Positions 22,485 to 34,677 of a stretch of 64,000 nucleotides of DNA are shown piece by piece. Each line of letters begins with the position of its first letter. Position 1 is the first letter of the stretch. The stretch is from positions 27,556,116 to 27,620,115 of the forward strand of contig CM053243.1 in assembly GCA_028583405.1 (NCBI GenBank), written 5' to 3'. The DNA is from Pogonophryne albipinna. Its lineage: Eukaryota > Chordata > Actinopteri > Perciformes > Artedidraconidae. The position numbers were made by a program, and so were the translations under genes. The notes beneath the pieces were generated by a model, which made no database searches, was not told where the DNA came from, and saw only the letters and a program-made list of their open reading frames with translations.

Positions 22485-24252
22485 GGGATTAGTTTTGTGT
22501 CATAAAGATAAAGCAACACTTTCTCAGAATAAAGCAAAACTAAGAGTTTAAGAGAAAACAAAACTGAGTCAAGCAAAATCCATTTAATTTAAAAAATAAA
22601 ACTATAAGTTGCAATCAAATCATTTGTGTAATCATGTAAAATCAAGTATTTTTTCTTTGTTTTAACATATATTTTTGTTTGCAGTTCTCTTTGCTTCTTT
22701 CTCAATGATCAGACTTTTGCAACTCTTCTCGTTTGCGCTCCTTCATTTTTTGTTTTCGATTCTGACACAAATGTCCCAGGTGGGCGGGACTTTCAGGGGT
22801 GCGTCCCCATTGGCTACTCAGTGTTTGAGTGACAGACCACTACACCACAGATTGTACAGTGCAGCAAACTCCGGAGTCCACTCGGCCATGTTTGTGTTGG
22901 CGTCTCCTGGGGACTTTTCATGAAATATCGGACTTATCTTCTGGATTGCTGTGCATTATACTTGTGTTGTGTAGTTTATACTTTATTCCAACTTTCAATA
23001 TTTTAATACCTGAACACCTGAACACACTGCTGCTGTAAAATAATTTCCCAATGTGGGATCGATAAAGTGTCTGTCTGTCTATTTATTTATATTATAGATA
23101 AAAAAAACACATCTATGTATTTTCAAGCTAAAGGTGATATAAACTATATACTGTTATTTTTTCAAAGACATGTTACATTTAAAAAGCATACATTGCTATA
23201 TTTAGGACAAACAATTAAAGACTGCAAATTAACTAATTAAAATTAATTAACTAATTAATTAATTAAAAATAACAAATTCTACAATATAAAAGTGGCAGAT
23301 TTGCTTTATTAGACATACCAGACCTAGGTTGCATACCAACACAATTAGGAACATGCTCACATTGTACTATGTTGGTCTGAAGAGCTGAAGCATTCATACA
23401 CAATGGATAACAACTCTGTTGTCTCATTCTATATCATGTGAGAAAAATGATATACATTTAGCATTAAACATTCAACATACTATTCCTAGCCTGAGGAAGA
23501 TATGCATAATCAACAGATTTGAATGGAATCTCTAACATTTTCATGTAGAATAAAGACAAAAGAGTGATTATACAAATTACATTTATTGAAATTTGAACCA
23601 GAAGATGAAGACTCAAAGAATGTTTTAAATTAAAGGATATAAAACAAAAAGGTGGATAATAATAACATCTATTAAATGTATATGTAAAGATATTTGGTCA
23701 AATTAAATGACACTGAGCAAGTGATAACAGCAACGCCCAGCGTGGATGAAGCTGGTGCAGGTCTTTCTTCATGCCCCCCCTCCGTGCTGTCCCCTCAGAG
23801 GAAGTGGGAAAACAGGATAAGACTCTGGACACCGCGCTGTCTCAATTATCCACACTGTTAATATGAGAGGAAAATAAATGTTTTAGGAAATGAAAAATAT
23901 GAAGTTAACAAATAAAACTCAGCTCAGGGGCAGTCATGGACGGTAGGTTTTCCTACAAAGAGAAGTAGTAGACTCAGCCTCCATTGATTTTCATATCAAA
24001 TTAGCGTGTTAATAAAATAAGCTATCATGGCTTATACTTGCATATCTAAACAGAATCATGAAAGCCTGTTGGTAGAGTCAGGCACATGACTTATTGTTTA
24101 CATGATTACACAAATTATTTGTTTGCAACTTATAGTTTTATTTTTGAAATAAAATTAATTTAGCTTGACTCAGTTTTTTTTTCTCTCAAACTCTTAGTTT
24201 GGCTTTATTCTGAGAAAATATTGCTTTATCTTTATGACACAAAACTAATCCC
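22485..24252. mobile_element. Long-TIR non-autonomous DNA element
   Basis: About 150 bp at each side are inverted copies, with ends GGGATTAGTTTTGTGTCATA at the left and its inverse at the right. The arms match, with some mismatches, to about 22640 and back from about 24095. No clear target duplication and no transposase. The interior includes a retroelement 3' tail at 23041-23090. Confidence 0.7.
23041..23090 (+). repeat. 3' tail of a retroelement
   Basis: The string 'CCCAATGTGGGATCGATAAAG' style motif (here 23047-23067) is followed by a (TGTC)n-like run. This matches the common 3' end of fish LINE-type insertions ('cccc..gggatcaataaagt' then a short tandem tail). The upstream extent is unclear. 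Confidence 0.45.
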
Positions 24253-24871
24253 ATAAAGAACATTTGTATTGATTTATTTACTTATTTTTTTATTTTCATC
24301 ACCCTGGCATGTTCCCTGATCTCTGTTGAGCTTTGATACTGAGCATTTCATGCAATCAACGTGCCTTTCTTTGATTGGAACAGTGAACAAAAGCAGCACG
24401 TTTTGATCAGTATTGCTCAAACATTACAAGCAGTTAACACATACAGTAGAACAATGAGCAACTGTTCTGTTGTTCATAAAGTGGCAGGATGTGTTACTGC
24501 ACAAAGTTAGGTAAAAACATGGAGATGTTGGAAATAGCAATGTATTATTATAAATCATAAAGAACAGCTTTTTAACCGAACTAAAATATCAGTCATTATA
24601 AAAAATCTCCAATTAGAAAGTTTATTTTAACATGTAATGGTAGACAGGATGAATTGGACATGTAATAATCAGCAACTGAAGATGAATCAAGCTGGATCAA
24701 TGGAGTGTGAATCATTGAAAATGCTAAGCTTTTCTGCCTGAAAAGAAAACCAGTCTGCTGGCATCCTATAGTGTGTTGCTTGTAACCCCTCTGTTGTTCT
24801 GGGCCTGAAGCTTCTTGGTGATAGAAGCAGCAGAAAGCTGCTCAAGTTGGACAAGACAGTCATTGGTCTGA
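24253..24871. other. Unassigned intergenic DNA
   Basis: AT-rich, no feature supported. Confidence 0.5.
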
Positions 24872-25350
24872 TCGGGACAACACATTTTCACTCCCAACTC
24901 GGCCTATGTTGATGTTATGTCAGGGTCCCTGTCGTCACTTTCCAACGCAAGGGGGGGCCCTTTAGCGTCGAGTTTCAACTATCAGGGAGTCCCATTGACT
25001 TGCATAGAGCTCCCTAAACGTTGGTAATAGACGAGTTGGGATCGCGGAGAAATGCTCTCCGCAGATCCATTCTCAAAGCGTTTATCAACCTTTTTCTTAC
25101 TCAATATCAAGCCACACTTATTGTTTTTACTTCTTTATTTTAGTTGAATAATTTCGGACTTTTGTTGCTGTCAGTTATGGGGAGAGTAGGGGCTCAGAAT
25201 ACTGAAATCTGTATTGTTTAATCGTTTTTTCCTTCTAATTTTGTATTATTTTCTAAACCACACACTGTTATTTACTCAACAATACGACACAATTATCTTT
25301 GTGTTTATTTATTTGTTTGATTATATAATGTTGGACTTTTGTAGTTCGTC
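24872..25350 (+). repeat. Dispersed repeat, copy A
   Basis: About 480 bp closely matching the reverse complement of 37998-38480. A shared landmark is 'cactcccaactcggcctatg' near one end. It has no coding content; its class is unknown. The two copies face each other about 12.6 kb apart, on either side of the LTR/DIRS nest. Confidence 0.75.
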
Positions 25351-26626
25351 AGGACCGAGGTTCGGAGCAGCCCATAGTAGTTGCTTTAGAGAATTTTACA
25401 CCCGGAAGTAAGTATTCTCTCCGCTTTGATTGACCAACCCCGTGATTAGTCCTCAAGCTCTGTGATAGGATGTTTGAGTGGCAGCGCGCCGATGGTTGCG
25501 CCGAGGGTTACGCCGAGCGCCAAACAGCACTTTGAAATGGGATGGAACCACGGCAGACTATCCAAAACTAGATTCAAATGGGTCCATTTTGGCTATGCGT
25601 CAGTCTCACACACACACACTACCAAATAAGGAGTATGTGGGAGTTCCCCCTCGATTCCATTGGCTCTGACGGTTAGAAAGAGATGTCAATCAGCAAAATT
25701 GAGCAAGGGGGGCCAGAGATATGGAAAATCCACCCAAATGACCCCAGAAGTGTTTTTTTTGTGCTAAATCTCTCTAAAAAGGTCAAATTTCACTTGTTTT
25801 GCATCAATCTTGATACAGGATACTTATTATACGTATGTTGTACTTTGGATTCCTAAAGCTTTTAGGCTACAATCCCATCATTCAAGGGTGGTTTTCACTA
25901 TAAGTACTTTTTTTTTTTGGACGTACACAATAATTTACATTTTTTTACTGTGTTCAATCCGAATTTACTTTAAAATAAAAACATCTATATTGATTCTGAC
26001 ACTTCTACATCCAACTCACAGATGTAACCTTGCTTTGAGAAAAAAGATTATTAATGTAACCCTTTTTAGAAGGGAAGATATGGTCATTTGTTCTGGGAAT
26101 GTCATTTTCGAGCCTGAGACCTGAAAAACAGGCTCCAGGCTTAAATACATGGGTGAAAATTGCTTGTGTCCATAATGGGCAGCATTAATATATACCCACA
26201 TGACAGCTCATGTCAGAAGAGCTTTATTTAACAGCTGGTCTTATGTCTGTGACCCCTCCTGTTGTTAATTGATAAGCCTGAAAGCCTTTGTAAATCATTT
26301 ATTATAATCACACAAATTCTGTGTTTTATATTTAATAATTCTGTGTTCTTTATTTATTGAATGTTCAATACCTGACAAGGTCAGAGTTGAAAAACGTGGG
26401 TCGCAGGTTCCTCAACAGTGCATTACAAGACATCTATCGATATGTGTGTATACCTCCACCATTAAACTGTCGTATTCTGCACATTTCTTATACTATCTAC
26501 ATACATCTTATAAGAGTATAATACATATGTATAATATCAGTTAAAATAAGTGCTTCAACATAGTTAACATTGCAGGAAAGTTGATTGTCAAGTCCCAAAG
26601 CAAATTATGCAATGTATTAAACGTTA
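25351..26626. other. Unassigned intergenic DNA
   Basis: Moderately AT-rich. No gene or element boundary identified. Confidence 0.45.
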
Positions 26627-26678
26627 AGTACTGTCACGAGTATCATGTCATGTCACATTTCTATGTCTAGGTTTGGGT

Positions 26679-26862
26679 GTTCTATTTCGTATATGGCTTC
26701 GCCCTCTAAGGCTATCGCTATTGGGTTATCCCTCTGCGCCCCCGCGCAGCACTGAAACACTTGTAGTCCACGCCCACCCGCCAGGTGGGCCCCACCCTCG
26801 GGCCTCCTTCCGGTATGAATAGGAAGGGAGCCCGGCAATCTGCTCCCTCTTTTCTTCAGCAA
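26679..26862 (+). repeat. DIRS left inverted terminal repeat
   Basis: Matches the inverse of 34094-34280 over the core from 'ccctctaaggctatcgct' to the 'cttcagc' border. The outer 25 bp (GTTCTATTTCGTATATGG...) are specific to the left end and are complemented in the internal region. Confidence 0.85.
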
Positions 26863-26895
26863 CCGGCAGTAACTGAAGCACAAGAAAAGCAAATC

Positions 26896-29800
26896 ATGAG
26901 CAATGATAGTGTCCACGACTGTCCCTCGTGCAAAACGGGATACATCATGAGCTACGATTTGCATCCAATATGCGAATATTGCCTGGGGCCAGAGCACGCG
27001 GACGCGGCTCTCAGCCAGCAGGTCGCATGTTCACATTGTGTTCGTCTCCCAGCATCCGACAGGAAGCGAAGGGCGGACGCCCTAGCTGCTGCGGGTGAGG
27101 AGGACGACTGGCCCATCCAGAACAGGGGTGGCAGCCTGTTTCTGGAGGTGAGTGAGGGGCGGGAGTCGGACGACTCCTACCCCGGCTCCCTCCATGGCTC
27201 GCCATCAGTGTTGGGTGTAACGCGTTACAGGAGTTACAGTAATATATTACTTTTTGCTGTAACGAAGTAATGTAACGCATTACTAATTAAATGTGGGTAA
27301 TATATTACCCGTTACAATGCTCAGTAACGCAGTTACAACACATTTTAACCCGAAATTAAATGGTGATTTGTTTTTTAAGAATGTACTAACATAGCGAGAC
27401 ATTCCGACACCAGACAAATTGTGCGGGTAGATTAGTAAACCTGGTGTTTACCCTTCAGGCTTCGCGTCGGGATATTCGGGCAGTTGAATGTTATGCACCC
27501 TCTATTCAAAAAAGAGAACGGAGCGAAAAATACAAACAACAAATTGTGTCAGGTGCGCGTGACCTGCTCCGCTGCGCGTGCATCATTTCCAAAGTGCTTC
27601 CACTGCAGTGACACACATCTGATCTGTGGATAATCATTTATACGAAAATGGTTAAAGCAACCATCACTAAACGCCAGCAACACTGCATCTACTGCAGACA
27701 ACAGGTCAGATGGGGACATCACGTTACCCTCCGTTGTGGACACTAGCTTACTCCCGCCTGACTCGCCGCCCTCAACCCCGGGAGCAGCACTCTTCGTTGC
27801 CCGAAACTACGCAGCCCCTCTGCGGCCCGCAGGTGCCAGCCAGGATACCACGGCAAAACAGAGCCTGCCCAGGTATATCTAAACAAGTACCCGCCTGTAC
27901 AGTGGGGTTCGGCGGTCATGTTGCAGCTCGTGGTATACAAATAGACAAGGGCTAGAATATGCATGTGAAAATAGTGCCATATTCTGCCGTGCCTGTAGAA
28001 ATGTTGGGTCAAAAATAATGCATACAATAGCACAGATGCCTTCACCACGAATGGCTACAAAACTATCTCATATCCCAAGCTTATCAACGAGCTAATGTTG
28101 CAGCTGAAATGTTCTCCAGGTCACAAAGTCAACCTCACAGGAAGATGTGATACCAGTTTTCAAGCACAGTTAATATTCTCTTCCCAGAGTATATGATGGG
28201 ACCAATGTGATGATGTAGTACATGGTTTTAATAATACTTTTGCTTTTCAATGTTTGCCATTTCAAACCATGAGCTGGTTCAAATCATATTTGCCTTGATT
28301 TACAATATGTTCTCATTTGTTTTATCAGTACAGCTTTGAAGCTTTTGTGCTTTTCTTTGCCACAGTCCACTTTGGACTATATGAAATATTTCAGGATTGC
28401 ACTTTTAACTCACTTGAAATGTTCTCACTTGCTTGGTTTCAAAACATAACAAATGCCATAATCTGTTCATTGGGGACCATCAATGCTATTTTTTATTGCT
28501 GTTGCCGGCCACTATTGCTCATGTAAACCTGCTACTGCTGCGCCCCCTGTAATCTCAGAGGCACCCTGAATCATTCTGTTCTGGAACCGGGCCTGTACAT
28601 GGCCATATACTAACAAACTACAGAGCCCATTCCGTGTCCTGTTATTGTTTACTTCCTGTCTGCCTTCTTCTGGTGATTTATCTGACGTCCAGCGCTCCGT
28701 CTTTTAACCTCTTTTCCTTTCTCTTTCTTTCCTTAGCAACCTTCATTATAGTCCTTGACAGCGGTCTGTACTGCTGTATTAACAACGTGTCACATGTTAA
28801 GAATTTACAATCAGAATCGAGTATTCAACTAAGCCGTGTAATACAAGTTGTTAGTAGCCTTAAGGGCCTACACAGTTGTTATGCTACCACATTGCCCTTC
28901 ACTGGATGTATAATGAGCTGCACTAAACTACATTTTAGCATTTAAAATTCTTTTGCGGTTATTTTGGTGAAAGTAACTTAAAAAAGTAACTAAAGTAGTG
29001 TAACTCATTACATTTCAGAGACAGTAATTTTGTAATGTAACTTATTACTTTCAAAAGAGAGTAATAAGTAATATGTAATATATTACATTTTGGAAGTAAC
29101 TTGCCCAACACTGCTCGCCATGCGGCTCTCCCCTTCCCCCTCTTCCCCGGATGGGGGAGACGGGGTCGGAGCGAGAGTCAGAGGTGGCGGCCGAGCATGC
29201 GGTCCCCTTCTCCGTGGCCACGGCGCTAACGGCGTTGGGTGGCATTATGCTGGAGCTGCCGGAGATCATCGGCAAAGCAGCAGCATGCAAAGGTCTCCCC
29301 GTTCCCCCAGGACGGGAGAGGGTGGTTCTGGACGACATGGCCGGAGTGTTTTCCCGGGTTCAGACGGGCAGGAGTGACCCGATCTGGCCGCGCTTCCCCG
29401 CCATTAGGAGGTACCAGGAGGGGGCAGCGGTGAACCTGAGGGCTCCGGTGGCCTCCTTTGTTCCCTTCACTAGGGTGGAGGGATTCACAGAGGAGGGTTT
29501 TCCAAACACACCCGCTCTGGAGCCGAGCTTGACGGCGTTCTTTGGGGTTAGGCAGGCCAATTGATCGCCGGACGGCGCCCTATGTTGGCCTCCCCCAAGG
29601 ACCAGTATGTCGCCCGCCAGGCTGACCGGGCGCACCAATGTGCGTTTCAGGCGTCGGCAGCGGCAAACAACATCGCGTTGCTGGCCAACTCGGTGGTTAC
29701 GCTGGTGGAGCGGTCCACCACCGTGGCACCAGAGGAGGCGGAGGAGATCGGCAAGGCGGCTAGCACGGCACTCACGCTGTGCGCAGCCGTGGCTGTCTCC

Positions 29801-30253
29801 CAGGCGAGGATCGCAGCATGGATGACGCAGATCCAGCGCCACCTCTGGCTGCAACAGGCGGCTGTTACAGAGCCAGCCAGGAAGGTCTTGCTGGACGCTC
29901 CGATCAGCCCGGACGGGCTGTTCGGACCCCAGTTTCTAGCCATGGTCGAGTCCATGAAAGCGGCAGCGGAGCAGGCGGATGATATCCGCCAGCACGTCGA
30001 CTGGCTCCAGCCTGCGGCAGCAGCAGCAGCGGCCAACCCGGCTGCAGCGACAGGCAGAGAGACGCTCACAGCAACCGCAGCCGAGGCGTCAGACTCGTCC
30101 GTCGGCGGCGGCAGGGGCACCATCCCGCGCCTCCGCCCCCCCACCAGCAGAGAGGGGGGGTCAAAAGGGAGTGAGGTACTCCCGTTCGTCGTCTGCTCCA
30201 CGAGAGCCGCCGAGGAAACAGAGCCGGCCTTGACGGGTGGGGAGGGAGTGTGA
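26896..30253 (+). pseudogene. DIRS gag-like gene, split by a hAT and a frame break
   Basis: ATG 26896 opens a protein with a Cys-rich N-terminus (CPSC, CEYC and CSHC pairs within the first 55 residues), typical of the first ORF of fish DIRS elements. The frame runs to the hAT at 27206 and resumes near 29122 as an Ala/Glu-rich, mostly helical protein to about 29564. A further stretch from 29561 to 30253 reads in another frame ('FQASAAANNIALLANSV', then an Ala-rich and Gly/Pro-rich tail). One frame change near 29560 separates the last two parts. It probably packages element RNA. Confidence 0.68.
27206..29113. mobile_element. hAT-like non-autonomous element in DIRS gag
   Basis: Starts CAGTGTTGGGTGTAACG and ends CTTGCCCAACACTG, flanked by a perfect CTCGCCAT (27198-27205 and 29114-29121). 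The subterminal 150 bp on each side are dense in 'gtaac', 'attac' and 'taatatatta' motifs, as in a widespread fish hAT family. Length 1908 bp; no convincing coding sequence. Confidence 0.87.
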
Positions 30254-30438
30254 GGAAAATAAAAGAAGCTTATTTCCCAACATGTTGTCTGAATCATCAG
30301 TTTCAAATGTGTTTCACATATCCCCCACTCTGGGTGAACCAGCTGCCTATATGACCTATCGGTTAATAGCCAGCAGGGTTCGTTACAAAAGCCTGCCTTA
30401 ATCTATCGATTAATAAGCTGCAGAGCGCGGTAACTACG

Positions 30439-31668
30439 CCAGCTGCCTCCAATCTGTTGATTAGTAGGCAGCAGGGTTCGCTGCAAAGGCCTGGTGGTTA
30501 TGACTTTTCGGTTATTAAACCACAGACCTCGCGGCATGCATCTGTCCGAGATACGCCACCTACACACGGTCACAATAAGCCCATGAGCGCCGTGGTAACG
30601 CCTCATGTGGATGTCACTGCACACACCTCCACTCATCCGCTGAGCGTGTACGCGCCTCATGATGAGAGTCGGAGTGAAATGCAGCGTGTGGAGGCCTCCT
30701 CACAGCCCTTTCGCTCTAGGCCCACCTTGGGTTGCCTCACGGGCAGCGGCGGCGAGGGCTCTGGCGTGGCACGTCGTCATGACGACCACAACACATCTCG
30801 AGCATGCGGCGCCCGCTCTCAGAGTGTTTCTCGGAGTGGCAGCGCGTGTGCCTAATGGACAGAGGGATGAGCAGGCTGATCAGCAGAGGGTACACCCTGC
30901 AGTTCGCCTCTCCCCCCCCCCCCACAGTTCAACGGGATACAGGAAACACTCCTGTCCTCCCGAGAACAGTGTCTTGCGCTCCAAGCAGAGCTACGGGAAC
31001 TCCTGTTGAAAGAGGCTATTTCCAGGGTTCCCCAAGAGGAGGGAAATCAGGGCCAGCTGCCTCCAATCTGTTGATTAGTAGGCAGCAGGGTTCGCTGCAG
31101 AGGCCTGGTGGTTATAACTTTTCGGTTATTAAACCACAGACCTCGCGGCATTCATCTGTCCGAGATACGCCACCTACACACGGTCACAATAAACCCATGA
31201 GCGCCGTGGTAACGCCTCATGTGGATGTCACTGCACACACCTCCACTCATCCTCTGAGCGTGTACGCGCCTCATGATGAGAGTCGGAGTGAAATGCAGCG
31301 TGTGGAGGCCTCCTCACAGCCCTTTCGCTCTAGGCCCACCTTGGGTTGCCTCACGGGCAGCGGCGGCGAGGGCTCTGGCGTGGCACGTCGTCATGACGAC
31401 CACAACACATCTCGAGCATGCGGCGCCCGCTCTCAGAGTGTTTCTCGGAGTGGCAGCGCGTGTGCCTAATGGACAGAGGGATGAGCAGGCTGATCAGCAG
31501 AGGGTACACCCTGCAGTTCGCCTCTCCCCCCCCCCCCCCACAGTTCAATGGGATACAGGAAACACTCCTGTCCTCCCAGAAGCTATGTCTTGCGCTCCAA
31601 TCCGAGCCGCGGGAACTCCTGTTGAAAGAGGATATTTCCAGGGTTCCTCAAAGGGAGGAAAATCAGGG
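30439..31668 (+). repeat. 614-bp tandem duplication within DIRS pol
   Basis: Two near-identical copies (about 30439-31052 and 31053-31668), each ending with the start of the reverse transcriptase region. They differ by few substitutions and by the length of a C run (near 30908 and 31527). A more diverged related segment lies at about 32330-32600. Confidence 0.85.
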
Positions 31669-32960
31669 GTTTTCACTTCCGTTATTTTCTAATCCCGAAA
31701 AAGACTGGGGCAATGAGACATCCTCGATCTGTCAGTATTCCACATGCTGACGATCAAACAGGGCTGGAATGTGTTCACCAGGACGGCTGGTTTACTTCCA
31801 CCTGAAGGATGCATACTTCAACGTACCCCTCATCCCGAAACACAGGAAATTCCTGCGTTTTCTCATTTTAAGGAATATCAGACCAGACAATCATCTGCCG
31901 TTCGGATATTTCCTGGCTCCTCCCATTTTTTGTGTAGAGAAGGCTGGAGCCGCTACACAGAGGAGGGATGAGAATGTGGTTTCCTCTGGACGACCTGCTA
32001 TTTGCTGGCTCGCTCCAGGGAGGAAGTCGCTTTACAGACGGTACATCTCGTATCGCATCTGTCAAAGCCTGGGTTTCATAATAAATTGGAAGAAGAGCTG
32101 TCCTCTTCCCTCTCAGACAAACGTTTATCTGGAGTGGAATTAAACTCAGCCAGCAGCAGAGCGCGGCTCTCGCGGCAGCGAGTGGAGAAACTGACAGCTC
32201 CCCTCCGACGTGTCACAACCCACACAGCCCTCTCCGGGACACAGCTGCTCAGCGTTGGCGTCAGCTGGTCACGTGGGGATTCCCCTGGGTCTCTTCCAAC
32301 AGGGGGACACTCCAGAGGTGGTTCATTCGCTGCAGAAGCCTGCTGTTTTAACCTATTGGTTTATAGACTGCAGAGCTCGCGGCATTCCTCTGTCCCAGAT
32401 ATGCCTCCTACACACGGTCATAATAAATCCACGAGCACCGTTATAACGCCTCGTGTGGACAGCATACACACACCTCTCATCCTCTGGGCATGTACGCGCC
32501 TCATGATGAGAGACGGCGTGAAATGCAGTGTGTGGAAACTCCCTCGCAGCCCTTTTGCCTCACGGGCAGCGGCGGCGATGGCGTGGCTCGTCACCATGAC
32601 GACCATTACGGCACATCACAGAGAAGCCACGGCTATGGAAGCAGCCTACCTCAATCGCCAGGGAGGAGTACGATCTGCGCAGCTTCTAAACGCAGCCAGG
32701 ACGGCTGCTGTTCTGGGCACGCACACACGTTGCTCTCCATCAGAGCAATGTATACTCCCGGCGAATTTAACAGAGGGGCTCGCAGAACGCAGCAGCCGTT
32801 GTATGCGAGGAGTATGGAGACTCAGACCTGTGTCACGCACACTGGCGCCTCAGTGGGATTTGGCTTTGGTGTTACGTGCACTAAAGCAAAGCCCCATTTG
32901 AACCTGATCAGGTTCCCCTTAAACTGTGTTCAGCCAAAGTAGTACTGCTGTTGGCTCTAT
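31418..32960 (+). pseudogene. DIRS pol: reverse transcriptase and RNase H, degraded
   Basis: The stretch from 31418 gives 'SRLISRGYTLQFASPPPPP', the usual entry to DIRS reverse transcriptase. Then 'HLKDAYFNVPLIPKHRKFLRF' (31800-31860), a degraded 'LPFG..LAP' motif (31905), and a catalytic 'LDDLLFAGS' (31995-32020, another frame) follow. The segment near 32640-32790 matches the RNase H part ('NRQGGVRSAQLLNAARTA' and 'AMYTPGEFNRGA', in two frames). Multiple frameshifts, stops and an internal rearrangement near 32150-32340 leave no continuous frame. Confidence 0.8.
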
Positions 32961-33534
32961 CAGAGAAAAGGGTGAGTGATTTGTCTGCTCTCTCTGTGGC
33001 GCCGTCAGCTCTCCGGATCCAAGGAGATGGCAGTTCAGCTGTTGTACGCCCTAACCCGGCTTCATGCCTAAGGTCATCACAACCCTTTGGTCAAGAGTGA
33101 TCACCCTGGCTGGCTTATTCCCCCCTCCTTACAGGTCGGAGGAAGAAGCCACGTCTCATCTCCTCTGTCCTGTGCGCGCGCTGTCTTGCTATGTGGCGCG
33201 CACGGCGGCCTGGTGCCGTTCTCAGCGCCTGTTTGTGCACTATATAGAGAGCGCTCGATCGGGCAACCTCTGTCTGCACAAACGGCTGTCACACTGGCTG
33301 TGTGAGGCTGTGTCGCAGGCATATGTCTCCTCTGGGGTGGAGCCCCCGGAGAACATTAATGCGCACTCCACCAGAGGAATTTCCTCCTCCACGGCTTTGC
33401 ACGGAGGAAGGTCAGTGGAAGATATTTGCACGGCTGCATCTTGGTCTTCCCCCTGTTCATATATTCATTTTTATTTGAGGGATGTCCCCCTTTCCTCTCT
33501 GACACACCCTGTACTGGGTGTCCTGTCGGAGTGA
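32850..33534 (+). pseudogene. DIRS tyrosine recombinase, partly intact
   Basis: From about 32850 the sequence resembles the N-terminal core of DIRS recombinases ('LLLALSEKRVSDLSAL', frame disturbed). A long open frame follows from 33064 to 33534 with the C-terminal catalytic part: 'HLLCPVRALSCYV', the HxxR motif in 'NAHSTRGISSS', and the 'SYIHFYLRDV' block with the likely nucleophilic tyrosine. The enzyme would insert the circular DNA copy. Confidence 0.82.
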
Positions 33535-33740
33535 GTGACGTCAGGGACCCAGCGGTGCGCCTCTCTCCTGCCTCTCGGCACACAGAGAGCGGCCCCTTTT
33601 CCCCTCGTATGAGAGGGATGTTCCCTTTACTCTGACACACTTCGTACGGAGTGCCTGATCAGTGAGTGACGTCAGGGATCCAGCTGAGCGCTCTCCTACC
33701 TGTCTAACACGGAGAGACAGCGGCTGTTCCCCCTCTATGA
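33478..33740 (+). repeat. Two imperfect ~130-bp tandem repeats after the recombinase
   Basis: Both copies contain 'gagtgacgtcaggga.ccagc' and a preceding 'gggatgt.ccc..t.ctctgacacac' block. They lie between the recombinase stop and the internal complementary region. Confidence 0.65.
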
Positions 33741-33967
33741 TCGCAGGACAAGGTGGGACCTTCGTCTCTACTTTCTCACAGCGGCCGGTATGTATTGTTC
33801 CCAGCCTTCACCCCGTCGGGAAGATAGGCATGTTTTGCTATGTTCCAGGGACGGTGATGCGCCATTACGCATGGCACAACAGGCAGGGGGGTGTTATTGA
33901 GCAGGTGTGTTTGTGCTTCTAGTGCCGGACGGACCAGTGGGGCGCAGACTACATCATGCTTCGTCCT

Positions 33968-34072
33968 TAACCCAATAGCGATAGCCTTAGAGGGCGAAGC
34001 CATATACGAAATAGAACTGAGGTTAACTACTGTAACCCAGCTTCTATGAGTAAATGGCGCAGCCCTCTAAGC
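33968..34072 (+). repeat. DIRS internal complementary region
   Basis: 33968-34017 is the reverse complement of the left outer end and 34015-34072 that of the right outer end; the halves overlap in AAC, the complement of the GTT at both termini. DIRS replication uses this region to circularise the cDNA, so it directly reports the two original ends. Confidence 0.88.
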
Positions 34073-34093
34073 GCTGGGCCCCACTGGCTCTAC

Positions 34094-34315
34094 GAATAGC
34101 TGAAGAAAAGTTATATTGTATGGGAGCAGATTGCCGGGCTCCCTTCCTATTTATACCGGAAGGAGGCCCGAGGGTGGGACCCACCTGGCGGGTGGGCGTG
34201 GACTACAAGTGTTTCAGTGCTGCGCGGGGGCGCAGAGGGATAACCCAATAGCGATAGCCTTAGAGGGCTGCGCCATTTACTCATAGAAGCTGGGTTACAG
34301 TAGGTAACCTCAGTT
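34094..34315 (+). repeat. DIRS right inverted terminal repeat
   Basis: Inverse of the left repeat over its core. The specific outer end reads 'gggttacagtaggtaacctc' and then AGTT, the rightmost GTT abutting host LTR sequence. Confidence 0.85.
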
Positions 34316-34677
34316 TTTGCAGTTTTTGCTGTTCTCTCTGTCATGTTTTCCTCCTGGATTATTGTCTGGTCCTTTTCCCTGTGTTTTTCCTCCTGTCGTT
34401 AGTTTCCCTGGTGTGTCTAGTTATCTGATTGTGTTCACCTGTGGCCCTTGTGTTTCTCCTCCCCTGCCCGGCTGTTTCTCGTCTTGTGATTACCCCTCCC
34501 TGTATTTAGTCTTGTCTCTTCAGTGTTGGTACTTCTTTTGTTTGTGACCTAGTTCACCGTAGAGTGTTTTGTCTGTCCAAGTATAATTAAGTCCTTGAAA
34601 TAAAGGTGTTATCAAGTGCTATCTGCGTGTGGGTCCTACCTGCTTCACTCTGCGTATCAGAAAGCACCAACCAAGAA

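Larger units (their letters stand above)
26679..34315 (+). mobile_element. DIRS-type tyrosine-recombinase retrotransposon
   Basis: DIRS elements integrate as circles with a tyrosine recombinase and make no target duplication. Seen here: inverted terminal repeats with distinct outer ends; an internal complementary region (33968-34072) made of the complements of both outer ends joined over a shared GTT/AAC; a gag frame; reverse transcriptase, RNase H and recombinase regions in the standard order. GTT stands at both termini (26679-26681 and 34313-34315). Pol and gag carry frameshifts, a 614-bp tandem duplication lies in pol, and a hAT splits gag, so it is inactive. Confidence 0.88.
26632..34659 (+). 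repeat. 5' LTR, interrupted
   Basis: Outer 47 bp at 26632-26678, remainder at about 34316-34659. It matches the 3' LTR except for a short length difference at the DIRS junction, where 'gtttttgcagtttttgctg' stands in place of 'ggtttggctg'. Confidence 0.8.

Noticed and set aside
29647..30306. Minus-strand frame of 219 residues opposite DIRS gag
   Set aside because: GC-rich Ala/Ser composition mirrors the Ala-rich sense protein; the sense strand has the better gag fit.
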